Part shown: positions 38,421-47,795 of the stretch, piece after piece
Numbering within the stretch: the first letter of the stretch is position 1
How the letters are laid out: each line of letters starts with the position of its first letter
Virus record (IMG/VR): IMGVR_UViG_3300033153_012363
Coordinates: 1 to 56,887 of that record
Strand: one strand, 5' to 3'
DNA: 56,887 bases
DNA from: a virus
Made by a program: the position numbers and the translations under genes
The notes under the pieces: generated by a model
The model's database searches: none
The model's input: only the letters and a program-made list of their open reading frames with translations
Told to the model about the DNA's origin: nothing

Positions 38421-38673
38421 TGGGCTTTTTGCTCTTCAAAAAGCAGTAATAGATACCATAAAAGAACAAAGTACTTATGCTGTACCATTCTATCCTGTAT
38501 TTTGGGGAACAGACCAAATATTTTATAGTTGTGCAAATTGTTATAGAGGTAAAACTTTAAAAAGTGGAGAAACCCCTTTTTATTGTGCTCAAGAAAGTCA
38601 TATTAAACATTATATTATGACAAAAGCTAAAATAAATAGATGTATTAATTGTGAATTTTTTCAACAAAGATAA
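38398..38673 (+). CDS. zinc-binding small protein, 91 aa
   Basis: I use ATG 38398 (MVENKGFNGLF) with AAAGGTGG ahead. CANC near residue 42, a single Cys near 60 and CINC near 84 make a probable zinc-binding fold. It lies directly upstream of the SSB-like gene. No family recognised. Confidence 0.55.
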   Translation: MVENKGFNGLFALQKAVIDTIKEQSTYAVPFYPVFWGTDQIFYSCANCYRGKTLKSGETPFYCAQESHIKHYIMTKAKINRCINCEFFQQR

Positions 38674-38682
38674 GGAGATCTT

Positions 38683-39804
38683 ATGGCTAAGTTTGGAACT
38701 TCTCAATCACAACGAGAAGAATTAGACAGTACAGCACGGATTTTCGATGACGTTATTGAGCTTATAGTAGGTTCAAATGTTCATAGAATAATCCAAGGAC
38801 CGCAGAAAACAAATATTGTTTTTTATCCTACAATTATAGAAACAGAAGAGGAAGGAGTTAAGAAAATAAAACCCGCTCATAGAGCTTTACAGTTCTTGGA
38901 AGTTCCTCAACTGGTTCACTCAATTCAGGCTGCAGAAAATGATATTCGTCAAAGATTGGGTGATAAGGGTGAAACAGGGTTTAAAATTCAAACCCGTTGG
39001 TGGTATTTAGCTATTAATACTTTAGATAAAACAGATGTTAAAGTTAAACCAGTTAGATATCCTAAATCTATTAAAGATGATATTACTGAAATGGAAACTA
39101 AATTAGATGTTAAAGACCCTACTTGCTTATTAAATGGTCATTATTTTCTTTATGATATTTTAATTGATAAAAAAGTTGACCCGAAAAAAGCAAAAAAATA
39201 TGGAACATCATATAGTGCAACTGTTTATGGTAATAACCCATTCCAATCTCGAGTTCCAGCAAAATGGTTAAGAGAAGATGCCGGTAAAGTAATTGAATCT
39301 TGTGGTGGAATGGAAAAAATCTTTCCTCAAGAATTAATTCAAGCAATTGAAAATTGTGATATAGTTCTTGAAAAGATTTTAGAACCTATGAGTGAAGTTG
39401 AAGTTAAAGAACGCCTTCAAAAGTTTCCTATTAACTTATTAGGGAGAAGACCAAATACAGGTGCTTTTACTTATCCGCAAAGTCCAGACTTTAAAGAAAT
39501 GATTGAGGCTTTAGGTTTACCCACCGTTTCTTTTGATGTAACTGACGAAGGTTCAAATGTTACTCAACCTACTTCTGGCCAATCTGGAGTAGAGCTTAAA
39601 AAACCAGAAGAAGCAGAATTACCAAATAAATCTCCTAAACCGGAAGAGGCTATTAAAGAATCAAAGCCTTCTGAAACTCTTAAAGAGATTGAAAAAGCAG
39701 AAACTATTAATTCCAGTGGGTTAAGTGGAATTAAACCATTAGGCGATGAAGCAGATTCACCAGGTAAGTTAACAAAACTTGGAGATTCAGGAGAGAAATG
39801 GTAA
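38683..39804 (+). CDS. probable ssDNA-binding protein (gp32-like) with acidic tail, 373 aa
   Basis: The core (RWWYLAINTLDKTDVKVKPV, then YPKSIKDDI and a beta-rich YFLYDILIDKK...YSATVYGNNPF) matches the pattern of phage replication SSBs: aromatic strand, a linking turn that mentions the OB-fold, GxxxxIxV strands and a final basic-aromatic piece. The C-terminal 90 residues are a Pro/Glu/Lys/Ser-rich tail, as SSBs use to recruit partners; it contains GIKPLGDEAD, similar to the IKPLDDE repeats at 45853. It lies before RecA/UvsX, as SSBs often do. The identity is inferred from pattern and position. Confidence 0.55.
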   Translation: MAKFGTSQSQREELDSTARIFDDVIELIVGSNVHRIIQGPQKTNIVFYPTIIETEEEGVKKIKPAHRALQFLEVPQLVHSIQAAENDIRQRLGDKGETGFKIQTRWWYLAINTLDKTDVKVKPVRYPKSIKDDITEMETKLDVKDPTCLLNGHYFLYDILIDKKVDPKKAKKYGTSYSATVYGNNPFQSRVPAKWLREDAGKVIESCGGMEKIFPQELIQAIENCDIVLEKILEPMSEVEVKERLQKFPINLLGRRPNTGAFTYPQSPDFKEMIEALGLPTVSFDVTDEGSNVTQPTSGQSGVELKKPEEAELPNKSPKPEEAIKESKPSETLKEIEKAETINSSGLSGIKPLGDEADSPGKLTKLGDSGEKW

Positions 39805-40793
39805 TGAGTAATGAATTAACTGATCTACTTAAAAATTATCTACCCGGTACTCGAAATGCAAATGAAATTGCAGATGTAAATGTAGTTCAATTACCTCTTG
39901 AGAAACTAAATATTGATGTTTTAAAATGCGGTGGTATTCCAAGAGGTAGAACTATTGAGTTGTATGGCCCTCCTTCTTGTGGAAAAACTACCATAGCTAT
40001 AAATATAGCTCAATGGTATATAAAACAAGGATTAAAAGTTCTTTGGGATGATCGAGAAGGCACATTCCCAGACGAAGCATATACTTCTGGTATTGGTTTA
40101 AATAGAGACCAACTAACAATGATGGATACAGGTTCTGGGAATGATGCTTTATATCAATTTGAAATGGTTGCAGCATTAAATTATGCAGATCTTTATATTG
40201 TTGATAGTTTAGCTATGTTGCATCCTGAAGGTGCTTCTATTGTTGGAGACACTGAAACTCAATCAATGCATGATAAATTAGCAAGAGCTAGTTTATTAAC
40301 AGGATTTTTTCAACGGTTAAGAAGTGGATATCGGATTGGCAATCCTGGAACTTGTAAAAAAGATGGTACTTATAACAAAGGTGATTTAGTTAAATCAGAT
40401 CGTATGTATTGGAAAGATGGAAAAGAAGACCATTATTGGCACAAGTTAACAGATAAAGATGTTACTTTAATTATGATTAATCATGAAAAAGTAAAACCTG
40501 GCGTAAGGTTCGGAAGTAAATCATCAACTCCTGGTGGAGACTCAATGAAATTCGATGCTTCAGTTAGGTTAAAAATTACTTATAAGAAAAAATCAAAAGA
40601 AAGGGTCGACGGATTACCGGCATCTAAATTAATCACTGTTAGAGCAGATAAAAATAAAGTAGGGCCTCCTTTTGGTGAAGCAGCATTTTTATTAATGAGA
40701 GATGGTCGGCTTATTGAATATGGAAAAAAGGTAAAAGGTATTCAAGATGATGACGATTTTGAAGAGGTAACAGCCAGTGATATGGAGGCATAA
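39798..40793 (+). CDS. RecA/UvsX-type recombinase, 331 aa
   Basis: Catalyses strand exchange for recombination-dependent replication and repair. Walker A GPPSCGKTT lies at 57-65, LWDDREGTF (near 80-88) holds the catalytic Glu, and LYIVDSLAML (near 130) is Walker B. LIMINHEKVKPGVRFGSK (near 230-247) is loop L2. The usual RecA core, at 331 residues, has no long N-terminal insert. Starts at 39798 and 39804 are both possible; AGGAG is near. UvsW, SSB-like protein, RuvC-like resolvase and SbcCD homologues complete the pathway in the same block. Confidence 0.9.
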   Translation: MVMSNELTDLLKNYLPGTRNANEIADVNVVQLPLEKLNIDVLKCGGIPRGRTIELYGPPSCGKTTIAINIAQWYIKQGLKVLWDDREGTFPDEAYTSGIGLNRDQLTMMDTGSGNDALYQFEMVAALNYADLYIVDSLAMLHPEGASIVGDTETQSMHDKLARASLLTGFFQRLRSGYRIGNPGTCKKDGTYNKGDLVKSDRMYWKDGKEDHYWHKLTDKDVTLIMINHEKVKPGVRFGSKSSTPGGDSMKFDASVRLKITYKKKSKERVDGLPASKLITVRADKNKVGPPFGEAAFLLMRDGRLIEYGKKVKGIQDDDDFEEVTASDMEA

Positions 40794-41005
40794 TGAAAAA
40801 AGGTAAAAGGTATTTAAGTAATCCTTCTGGAAATATCCATACTAATGATATAATGGGTGTTCATAGACAACCGTGTCCAGATTGTGGAAACTTATTAATT
40901 TATAGTTCAGAAAAAATGAGAACTGATTACAGAGAAGATGGAACAGAAACTGGAACAACATTAGTTGTAACTTATAAAAAATGTCAATGTCAAAAGGAAT
41001 TATGA
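40793..41005 (+). CDS. zinc-ribbon mini-protein, 70 aa
   Basis: CPDC near residue 28 and CQCQ near residue 66 are paired cysteines, with basic residues around them. It overlaps RecA and RuvC-like genes by a few bases. Possibly an accessory factor for either; unproven. Confidence 0.6.
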   Translation: MKKGKRYLSNPSGNIHTNDIMGVHRQPCPDCGNLLIYSSEKMRTDYREDGTETGTTLVVTYKKCQCQKEL

Positions 41006-41703
41006 AAATAATTAGTATAGATCTTAGTGTATCAACTGGAGTTGCATATTTTGACATAGGGGAACCAGAATTGTTAATTGATGTATTTGATTATACTAAT
41101 AAGCGTGATACACCGTTATCGACTCAAAAGATTTTAAAGAAACCAAATGAGGAAATGGTAAAAAAGCCTAAAAAGAAAAGACAAATTCTTAAATATGATT
41201 CTTCAAATCATCCTTACGATTTTTTAGAGTTTACTCAAAAATATATTAATGGATTAATAGACGAAATTGTTAACCGAAAATGGAGTTTTGATAATGTAAT
41301 TTTAGAACAGACCAATAAAGGCAGAGATCGTTGGAAACAAAAACAACTTGAATGGCTTCATTATAAATTATGTATGTTACTTGTAACATTTGAGGGTACT
41401 AAAGTATTTCAAAACAATTATGGGATTAAGTACATTGACACAATGGAGTGGAGAAAAATCCTTGGTATTAAGATGGATAGAGACCAAAGAAAATCAAATA
41501 AAATGATTCGGACACATAATTTGGAAGCAAAAGAAAACGTTGATATAAAAAGAATTCGTGGAATTGTTAATGCAAAGACTTTGGCTGTTGATTTTGCTAA
41601 TGAAAGATTTGGTTTAAATATGATAAAGAAACACAACAATATTGCTGATGCTATTTGTGTCGGTTATGCTTGGTTAGTTAAAGAAGGACATATAGAAAGA
41701 TGA
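41002..41703 (+). CDS. RuvC-like Holliday junction resolvase, 233 aa
   Basis: I choose ATG 41002 (MKIISIDLSVSTGVAYF). The RNase H-like metal sites are Asp in SIDLSVSTG, Glu in VILEQTNKG (near 102) and the C-terminal Asp in HNNIADAICVGYAW (near 219). This is the RuvC arrangement with a large central insert (residues 45-80, basic). Resolves branched intermediates before packaging. It overlaps the zinc-ribbon gene by four bases (ATGA). Confidence 0.8.
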   Translation: MKIISIDLSVSTGVAYFDIGEPELLIDVFDYTNKRDTPLSTQKILKKPNEEMVKKPKKKRQILKYDSSNHPYDFLEFTQKYINGLIDEIVNRKWSFDNVILEQTNKGRDRWKQKQLEWLHYKLCMLLVTFEGTKVFQNNYGIKYIDTMEWRKILGIKMDRDQRKSNKMIRTHNLEAKENVDIKRIRGIVNAKTLAVDFANERFGLNMIKKHNNIADAICVGYAWLVKEGHIER

Positions 41704-41957
41704 GTAAAACTTATTATATAACATTTAAAGAAACAGGTTATTATGCTGCTTATAACCTTGGAGAAGGTAGTACTTGGAGCAGAACTTGTGGAAAAACAAT
41801 TCATGTACATCCTATAAACTGGGTTAAAGCAGTTAGAAAAAGTCAACGAGAAACATCTTTAAAAGCAGCAAAATCAAATGATATTAGTAAGTTGATTCAT
41901 ACAGAGTTACTTTGGTGGAAAGAATTGACAGAAGAAGAGCTTAAGGAAATAAGATGA
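41700..41957 (+). CDS. hypothetical protein, 85 aa
   Basis: Basic, with a Tyr/Trp-rich N-terminal strand region and a helical C-terminus. Joined to both neighbours by ATGA overlaps. No family recognised. Confidence 0.6.
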   Translation: MSKTYYITFKETGYYAAYNLGEGSTWSRTCGKTIHVHPINWVKAVRKSQRETSLKAAKSNDISKLIHTELLWWKELTEEELKEIR

Positions 41958-42187
41958 GAAGATTAATAGTAAATAATAAAGAAAGTTTTAAGATTCCTCA
42001 ATACGAGTTTTTTAAAGGAGTTGAAATTGTTGAAAGTAAATATCTCCCCGATAATTGTTTTTTAGTATTTGAAGGTACTCAGTTTATGGATACAACAACA
42101 TATGTTTTTAGATACATTGATGGTGAATTGAGGTATCATAAAGTTAATCCCGTATGGAGACCAATGACAGTGAGTTTAGAAGAATGA
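41954..42187 (+). CDS. hypothetical protein, 77 aa
   Basis: Predicted beta-rich (YVFRYIDGELRYHKV). It ends with an ATGA overlap to the next gene. No family recognised. Confidence 0.6.
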   Translation: MRRLIVNNKESFKIPQYEFFKGVEIVESKYLPDNCFLVFEGTQFMDTTTYVFRYIDGELRYHKVNPVWRPMTVSLEE

Positions 42188-42543
42188 TAAGTTTTTTCAT
42201 AGGCGCTTGGCTTAGTATGAGTTCTTTACCAGGACAATCTGATACAACAAGCGTTGTACTAGTTGAGTGGTGGTATACATCTGATATAAATATTGCATCA
42301 GATATTACAAGATATTCAATTGTTGATAGTATTAAAGAATATAAGATCTACAGTGCTTATAGAGTTTATTTTGTTAGAGAAGGTATTCCTGTAACTACGT
42401 ATTTATTTGGATTGATAATAGAAAAAATTCCACATAAAACTTTTCTTTATTGTGTTGTAGAAGATTATGAAACCGATTATTTTTATCATTGGGGTTTTTC
42501 ACTAATTCCTGGAAAACCCACTAATGTAGGTATTAGAGAATGA
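42184..42543 (+). CDS. exported or membrane-anchored protein, 119 aa
   Basis: I use ATG 42184 (MISFFIGAWLSMSSLPGQSD), overlapping the previous stop (ATGA). The first 17 residues are hydrophobic without a strong positive start, so a signal peptide is plausible. The rest is Trp/Tyr-rich and beta-like. No family recognised. Its place among recombination genes is unexpected for an exported protein. Confidence 0.5.
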   Translation: MISFFIGAWLSMSSLPGQSDTTSVVLVEWWYTSDINIASDITRYSIVDSIKEYKIYSAYRVYFVREGIPVTTYLFGLIIEKIPHKTFLYCVVEDYETDYFYHWGFSLIPGKPTNVGIRE

Positions 42544-43634
42544 AATATGCGTTTATAGCAGATATACACTTAGCTATCTCTGATTCGTTAAGTCCTTATG
42601 ATACTAAAACAGGGTTTTCAATTAGAACATTAGATAAGTTTGAAGCAATTGAAAAAGCTCTTAAAACATCAATAGACGAAAAATGTGAAGCATTCTTTTT
42701 TATGGGTGATGTTTATGATAAATTAAATCCACCAGAAAGACTTAAAGAAGCATTTCTTAGAACTATAATGCCGTATTGTGATAAAATTAAAATTCATCTT
42801 ATTCCAGGTAATCATGATGGAGCAGATTTTACTAACAATTATCTTTCTGAAACCGCAATATTTGAGTTTTTAGGTGAACAATCTCCATTTACTATTTATC
42901 ATGAACCTGAGACTATATACTTAAATAATGGAAAAGATAAATTTTTAATGTGTCCTTGGATTGCTGATCATAAAATTATTGTTGAATTGATTAAAATGCA
43001 GGAAGAAGGAATTTATTTTATAGGACACTTAGAAGTGGCCGGAGCTTTAGCTAGTACTGAATATGTTTTAACAAAAGGCATTAATCCAAATACTTTTCAG
43101 AAATTCAAATATGTTTTCTTAGGTCACTATCATAGGTATCAAAGACCAGCACAAAACATTGTATATGTTGGCAGTCCCATAATTAAGGACTTTGGAGAAA
43201 AATTCGATGAAATTAAAGGATTTATAATTTATGACTCTAATACTAACGTTTTTGATAGATTTCCACTTGAAACTCGTCAAGCATATTCATACATCATATC
43301 AAAAGAAAATTTGGCTATTGTTGACCAACAACTTGCTCAAGAAACGCCTCCAAAGGGTTCGCTTATAGAACTTAATTTTGAAGGAACTAAAGAATGGATT
43401 AATGAATATGTTCCTGGAGTTATGGAAATCTTCAATGAATTTGAGCCTTTAAAGATTAAAAAAACTAAAACAGTCTTTAAAGAGGTAAATAAAGAGTACA
43501 TAAAGATATTGGAACTTAATACAAGAATTGACAAGATTAAAGAGCTATCCAAAGATGAGACTCCTTATGTCACTGAGTTGGGTCTTAAATTATATCAAGA
43601 AGCAGAAAATGAATACTTAGAGGTAAAAGGATGA
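42540..43634 (+). CDS. SbcD/Mre11-type nuclease (T4 gp47-like), 364 aa
   Basis: Calcineurin-like metallophosphoesterase: YAFIADIHLA (Asp, His), FFFMGDVYD (GD), IPGNHDG (GNH), YFIGHLEVAG and VFLGHYHRYQ (GH, GHxH). It processes DNA ends with its Rad50-like partner, encoded next and overlapping by four bases. The length fits T4 gp47 (339) and SbcD (400). Confidence 0.85.
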   Translation: MKYAFIADIHLAISDSLSPYDTKTGFSIRTLDKFEAIEKALKTSIDEKCEAFFFMGDVYDKLNPPERLKEAFLRTIMPYCDKIKIHLIPGNHDGADFTNNYLSETAIFEFLGEQSPFTIYHEPETIYLNNGKDKFLMCPWIADHKIIVELIKMQEEGIYFIGHLEVAGALASTEYVLTKGINPNTFQKFKYVFLGHYHRYQRPAQNIVYVGSPIIKDFGEKFDEIKGFIIYDSNTNVFDRFPLETRQAYSYIISKENLAIVDQQLAQETPPKGSLIELNFEGTKEWINEYVPGVMEIFNEFEPLKIKKTKTVFKEVNKEYIKILELNTRIDKIKELSKDETPYVTELGLKLYQEAENEYLEVKG

Positions 43635-45808
43635 TTGAAAGGAGCTTAGACCGTGTTGAAATCAGAGGATTTGGATTATTTCAAGATTATCAAGATGTTG
43701 ATTTTAGAAAACTCCCCCAAGATGCAATCGTTGGCATTTTTGGAGATAACCAGGATGGAGAAGGTGGTTACGATTCTAATGCGTCGGGAAAAACAACTTT
43801 ACTCAATTCTATATCCTGGGGACTCTTTGGACTCTTGCCTATTCAAGGTGAAAGTTCTAGAGCAATACATAAAGAACAGATTGTCAATCATCAAAGTAAG
43901 AAAGGATCTGTCACTCAAACATATTCAGTTGGAGAGCAACAGATCATTCTTGAAAATAGTATTACAGCTAAAGGAACTAAGCAAACAAAGCTTTATATTA
44001 ACAACGAAGAATTTATAGCTAATACTGCTACACAGAAAAGAGAAAAATTTTATTCTTTAATGGGTATGGGTGGAAAAGATAAAAGTAATTTTATAGATTT
44101 TCTTAATCGTTGTTATTTTTCTGGAGATGTTACTAAATCATTTGCTTCAAAGAATTTTAGTAATAAAGATCGATTAGCAATTGTTGCTCAAGTTAAGCAA
44201 ATGGGAGTCTTAGATTTAGCAGCAAAAAAATCAGAAGAAAAAGCTAAAGAACTAAATAAACGATTAAGTGAGATTCAATTCCAAATTCAAGATCGATACT
44301 CGAAAATAGATAAGGATTTTAATCTTGAGTTTGCTCAAAATAGTATTATCCATTTAAATACAGTAGTAACAGAAGAAGAAAATATTGCCAAGTTAATTTC
44401 TGAAGAATTATCAAAATATGATGATATTTTAAGAATTAAAAAAGAACTAGATGTTTTAGAGAAAGAATTAGTTCCAGTAACTAAAAAGATTGATGACCAA
44501 ATTGTTGCTATAAAATCTTATTGTGAGAAATTAAATGACTCTCAGGATCTCGGTTCTTCTTTGGCAATAACATTAGATAAGTTAAATCCTAATGATGAAG
44601 CATATATAGCCGAATCTAATATAATTTCTTCTAGGATTGATAATGCTGAAGTTTCTAAAACTCGATTATCTGATAAACTTACAAAATTCAGAGTTGAGAC
44701 AAAACAAAGTCAAAACCTTATTAAGAAATTTACATTTGGTGATTATTTAGAATGTCCAAAATGTAAAACTGAATTGTTACATGATAAAGATGGATTACAT
44801 CTTATAGAACATATTACTGAAGTTATTGAAAAGCAAACAAAAATTATAGATGGTAACATCATAAAATGCGGCGGAATTACAATAGAGATCAATGGGATAG
44901 GCGAAGTTCTTTTTGGTTTACGAGCAAAGCAAAGAGAATTTATTCAAAGAGAAACTAAAATTAGGGCTTTAAAAGAACGCATTAAAGATGGAGAGACAAT
45001 ATATAAGACTTTATATGAGAAAGCAAAAGATTACGTTGTAAATAATGAAGAGCATGATGTTTTTGAACCAGAACCTAGATATCTTAAATATGAAAATTAT
45101 GCTGAATATGAAACAAAGCAAGTTAAGATTGGAAAAAAGATAATTGAACTTCAGGCCATAAAAGAACCAGAATATACAATTAAAGATTTAGAACTCGTTA
45201 ATAAGAAGATTAAGAATTTAAGTTTAGATATTCAAAATCTTGAGAACCGGGTTGAGCTTCATACAAAATATGAAAAAGAAATTGCTACACTTTCAGAAGA
45301 AAAAGCAGAAAAATCGAAAGCATACTTAAATTATAATTACTGGTTTAATGGTTTTAAACAGTTAAAAAATATAGAGTTGGTTGAGACAGAACCAGAACTT
45401 GAAAACTCAGTAAATAAAATTCTTGCTGAGTTAGGAACTGGCATCACAGTTCAATTTGACGTGAATGTTGAAGAAGGTGGACTTGCTATTAACTTAATAG
45501 AAGAATCAGGAAATGAATTAGTGCTTGAATTATTTTCTACAGGACAAGCTAATAGAATAGGACTTGCAGCAGGGCTTGCATTGGGAAATTTAGCTTCAGA
45601 CTCTAATACTCAATATGGATTTACACTCTGGGATGAAGTATTAGACGGTTTAGATAATACAGGTCAGGATATGTTTTTTGATATTCTCAAGAAGTTACCA
45701 GGATTAAAACTTGTAATTTCTCATGATAAAAAGTTACAAAACTTATTTGAGCATAAAATATTTATTTCGAGGAAAAATCATTCCTCAATAATAAGAATGG
45801 AGTCATAG
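43631..45808 (+). CDS. SbcC/Rad50-type ATPase (T4 gp46-like), 725 aa
   Basis: Walker A DSNASGKTTLLN lies at 48-59, with an insert just before it (DNQDGEGGY). A long coiled coil surrounds a zinc hook CPKCK near 375-379. The ABC signature is weak (FSTGQANRIGLA for LSGGE) and Walker B is FTLWDEVLDGLD near 663-674, followed by an H-loop in LVISHDKKL. Together with the nuclease before it, it forms the DNA end-processing complex that helps generate replication-priming ends. Confidence 0.85.
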   Translation: MIERSLDRVEIRGFGLFQDYQDVDFRKLPQDAIVGIFGDNQDGEGGYDSNASGKTTLLNSISWGLFGLLPIQGESSRAIHKEQIVNHQSKKGSVTQTYSVGEQQIILENSITAKGTKQTKLYINNEEFIANTATQKREKFYSLMGMGGKDKSNFIDFLNRCYFSGDVTKSFASKNFSNKDRLAIVAQVKQMGVLDLAAKKSEEKAKELNKRLSEIQFQIQDRYSKIDKDFNLEFAQNSIIHLNTVVTEEENIAKLISEELSKYDDILRIKKELDVLEKELVPVTKKIDDQIVAIKSYCEKLNDSQDLGSSLAITLDKLNPNDEAYIAESNIISSRIDNAEVSKTRLSDKLTKFRVETKQSQNLIKKFTFGDYLECPKCKTELLHDKDGLHLIEHITEVIEKQTKIIDGNIIKCGGITIEINGIGEVLFGLRAKQREFIQRETKIRALKERIKDGETIYKTLYEKAKDYVVNNEEHDVFEPEPRYLKYENYAEYETKQVKIGKKIIELQAIKEPEYTIKDLELVNKKIKNLSLDIQNLENRVELHTKYEKEIATLSEEKAEKSKAYLNYNYWFNGFKQLKNIELVETEPELENSVNKILAELGTGITVQFDVNVEEGGLAINLIEESGNELVLELFSTGQANRIGLAAGLALGNLASDSNTQYGFTLWDEVLDGLDNTGQDMFFDILKKLPGLKLVISHDKKLQNLFEHKIFISRKNHSSIIRMES

Positions 45809-45810
45809 AA

Positions 45811-46242
45811 ATGACAGAAATTAAACCCCTTCCCGAAGAAGAAATCCAAATGGATGAGATTAAACCTCTTGATGATGAGATTAAACCTCTTGATGATGAG
45901 ATTAAACCTCTTGATGATGAAGATGATTTAACTAAGCATACAAAGACTGGGACATTGATTTATACTGATAAACTTTTTGATGCAGTATTAAATGTAATCA
46001 AAACAGATAATATGGCATTAAGAAATGGTATCTTATCTCAACAATATGGAGATGGAATGAAATTAGTTTTTTATCAAGGCAATCCATCAAATGTTTTAGG
46101 TTATATTGAGTGTAAAAATAAACCAAATGAACCAGATGAACCGGATGAACTTTATCATGATATTAGAATATTTAGCTCTATTCTTAGAAAAATCTTTATA
46201 AAAAATAAATTAACTAATGAATTCTTTAAGGATTTAATATAA
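45811..46242 (+). CDS. hypothetical protein with DEIKPLD repeats, 143 aa
   Basis: The N-terminal 38 residues contain EIKPLPEE and then three exact copies of DEIKPLD, an acidic low-complexity arm. The folded rest (residues 45-143) has NPDEPDEPDEL-like acidic spacer and a helical C-terminus. The arm is similar to the GIKPLGDE stretch in the SSB-like tail. It may bind the same partner. No family recognised. Confidence 0.6.
   Translation: MTEIKPLPEEEIQMDEIKPLDDEIKPLDDEIKPLDDEDDLTKHTKTGTLIYTDKLFDAVLNVIKTDNMALRNGILSQQYGDGMKLVFYQGNPSNVLGYIECKNKPNEPDEPDELYHDIRIFSSILRKIFIKNKLTNEFFKDLI
45853..45915 (+). repeat. three tandem identical 21-bp repeats
   Basis: GATGAGATTAAACCTCTTGA plus T occurs three times without a gap (45853, 45874, 45895). 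Each codes for DEIKPLD. Identity at the DNA level, including third codon positions, points to a recent expansion. Confidence 0.85.
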
Positions 46243-46469
46243 TGGCAGGATTAAAATATGCACCGGTAACTAAACCTAATAGTTCTAGAGGTTGGCGAAA
46301 TACAGTAGCTATAGAAACAATAATTGAACTTTTAAAAGAAGTATTTCCTGAATTTGAAAATACTTTAAATAGAATTTTAAAAGAAAAGTATGATAAAATT
46401 GAATTAGTTGATTCTTCAATTAAAATTACTTATTATTCTGAAGGAAAGGCTGAAGTCATCAATGCATAA
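46242..46469 (+). CDS. hypothetical protein, 75 aa
   Basis: Basic start (AGLKYAPVTKPNSSRGWRN) followed by an amphipathic helix. It overlaps the next gene by eight bases. No family recognised. Confidence 0.6.
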   Translation: MAGLKYAPVTKPNSSRGWRNTVAIETIIELLKEVFPEFENTLNRILKEKYDKIELVDSSIKITYYSEGKAEVINA

Positions 46470-47580
46470 TAAAATTATTTTTAACCAACAACTTAGATTT
46501 AAACGTCTTCATGACGATGTACAACAAGCTATTTTAAATCCAAATATAGAATATTTAATGAATGGAGATCTATTACGGGCTCTTCAGAAACTACATCCAG
46601 AAAAAATTAAAAGTGTTGAGCCTATGAGTTGGGTTTCACCAATCCCCTATAAAAACGCTAAAAATATTTTATTTTACAGACCCGGAGGTATTGGGGATTT
46701 ACTCTTTATAATGCCATATCTAAAAGGTATTAAAGAAATAAATCCGGAAGTTAAAATTACTTTTGCATCGATGAACCAGAACCACGCGATATTAAGAATA
46801 TGTCAATATATTGATTGTATACTCGAAGATCCTATGGAATATTCTAAAGTTGTCGGGAAATTTGATAAAATTGTTCTTTTTGATAATTTGATTGAAAACA
46901 ACCCTGAAGGTGAAAGAATTAATGCCTATGATATACCGGCTAGGTTCTTTGAAGATATAAAAAAAGGCCCAATGGAATCTATGATTATCCCTACTAAACC
47001 TGAGCGTATTGGTGGAAGATTTCATGTAATGCTGAGTTATAATAGTTCAAGTCAAATTAGAGACGTAAGTCCGGCACTTTATTTTGAATTCCTTAAAGCA
47101 TTAAACCCAAAAATATTTAGAGTTACCGTAGTTTCTACTGTAAACCAACAACAAAATGTTAGTGAACTAATAAAGAATGTTCGTATTTTTAATAAGGATA
47201 TTGAAATTATCGGATATGCTCACGGTTCACTAGAAGCAGTTCTTAATTTTATTTTAGTTGATGATCCACCACATATTGGAATAGGATCAGATTCAGGTTT
47301 TGTTAATGTTTGGGGTTATCATGGAATTCCTGTTATTGGTTTGTTTGGTCCATTTGATAGTCATTTAAGATTAAAATATTATAAACATGCTATTGGAATT
47401 GATCCAATTACAAATTGTATGTTTAAGAAAAATGAGAATGGAAGTTGTTTTTTACATAAAGTAGGATGTTGTGATTTAGCCGATTATAAAGATGAAATTT
47501 TTTCACCTTGTATTCATTTAATTAAAGTAAATGATATGCTAGAGGCAGTGAAGTTTTTGTTGGAAAAAGTATATAAATAA
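46462..47580 (+). CDS. GT9-family glycosyltransferase (heptosyltransferase-like), 372 aa
   Basis: I use ATG 46462 (MHNKIIFNQQ). FYRPGGIGDLLFIMPYLKG (near 66-84) is the N-terminal GT9 motif (GDxxxxxP) and GIGSDSGFVNVWGYHGIPVIGLFGP (near 275-299) the C-terminal donor-binding motif (DSGxxHxAxxxGxPxxxLFG). Known GT9 enzymes transfer heptose to LPS core. In a phage it could act on the host surface or on hydroxymethylated DNA. Its last position in the replication block, and the dCMP hydroxymethylase-like genes elsewhere, make DNA a candidate acceptor, but no close link is seen. Confidence 0.75.
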   Translation: MHNKIIFNQQLRFKRLHDDVQQAILNPNIEYLMNGDLLRALQKLHPEKIKSVEPMSWVSPIPYKNAKNILFYRPGGIGDLLFIMPYLKGIKEINPEVKITFASMNQNHAILRICQYIDCILEDPMEYSKVVGKFDKIVLFDNLIENNPEGERINAYDIPARFFEDIKKGPMESMIIPTKPERIGGRFHVMLSYNSSSQIRDVSPALYFEFLKALNPKIFRVTVVSTVNQQQNVSELIKNVRIFNKDIEIIGYAHGSLEAVLNFILVDDPPHIGIGSDSGFVNVWGYHGIPVIGLFGPFDSHLRLKYYKHAIGIDPITNCMFKKNENGSCFLHKVGCCDLADYKDEIFSPCIHLIKVNDMLEAVKFLLEKVYK

Positions 47581-47795
47581 TTAAATGAGATGGTGAATAT
47601 CTTCTATAAGAGATAATTATTTGTTATCTGTAAGTAAAAACTACTATAAGCATAATCGATTAAGCCTCCTTTGTCTAGCAGAGGAGGCATTTTTTTAAAA
47701 TTTTAAGAGGCGTGAGATCCCTCTTAAACCCTCCTCAACACCCTGAGGAGCTGCATAATCGCCCCAATCAGTTTTCAGATGCTGGTTGGGGTTTT
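47581..47795. other. convergent intergenic region with a hairpin array
   Basis: 215 bases between the plus-strand replication block and the minus-strand tail block. Four hairpins follow one another: 47664-47697, 47703-47727 (TTAAGAGG with CCTCTTAA), 47731-47750 (CTCCTC with GAGGAG) and 47762-47797. No open frame of note. Confidence 0.7.
47664..47697 (+). terminator. terminator with GCCTCCT stem
   Basis: GCCTCCT (47664-47670) pairs with AGGAGGC (47682-47688) followed by a T run to 47697. It stops plus-strand transcription after the glycosyltransferase. Confidence 0.75.

Noticed and set aside
41954-42187. Possible toxin or antitoxin pair among small overlapping genes after the RuvC-like gene
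   Set aside because: Overlaps are the normal style of this genome and neither protein shows a toxin or antitoxin motif.
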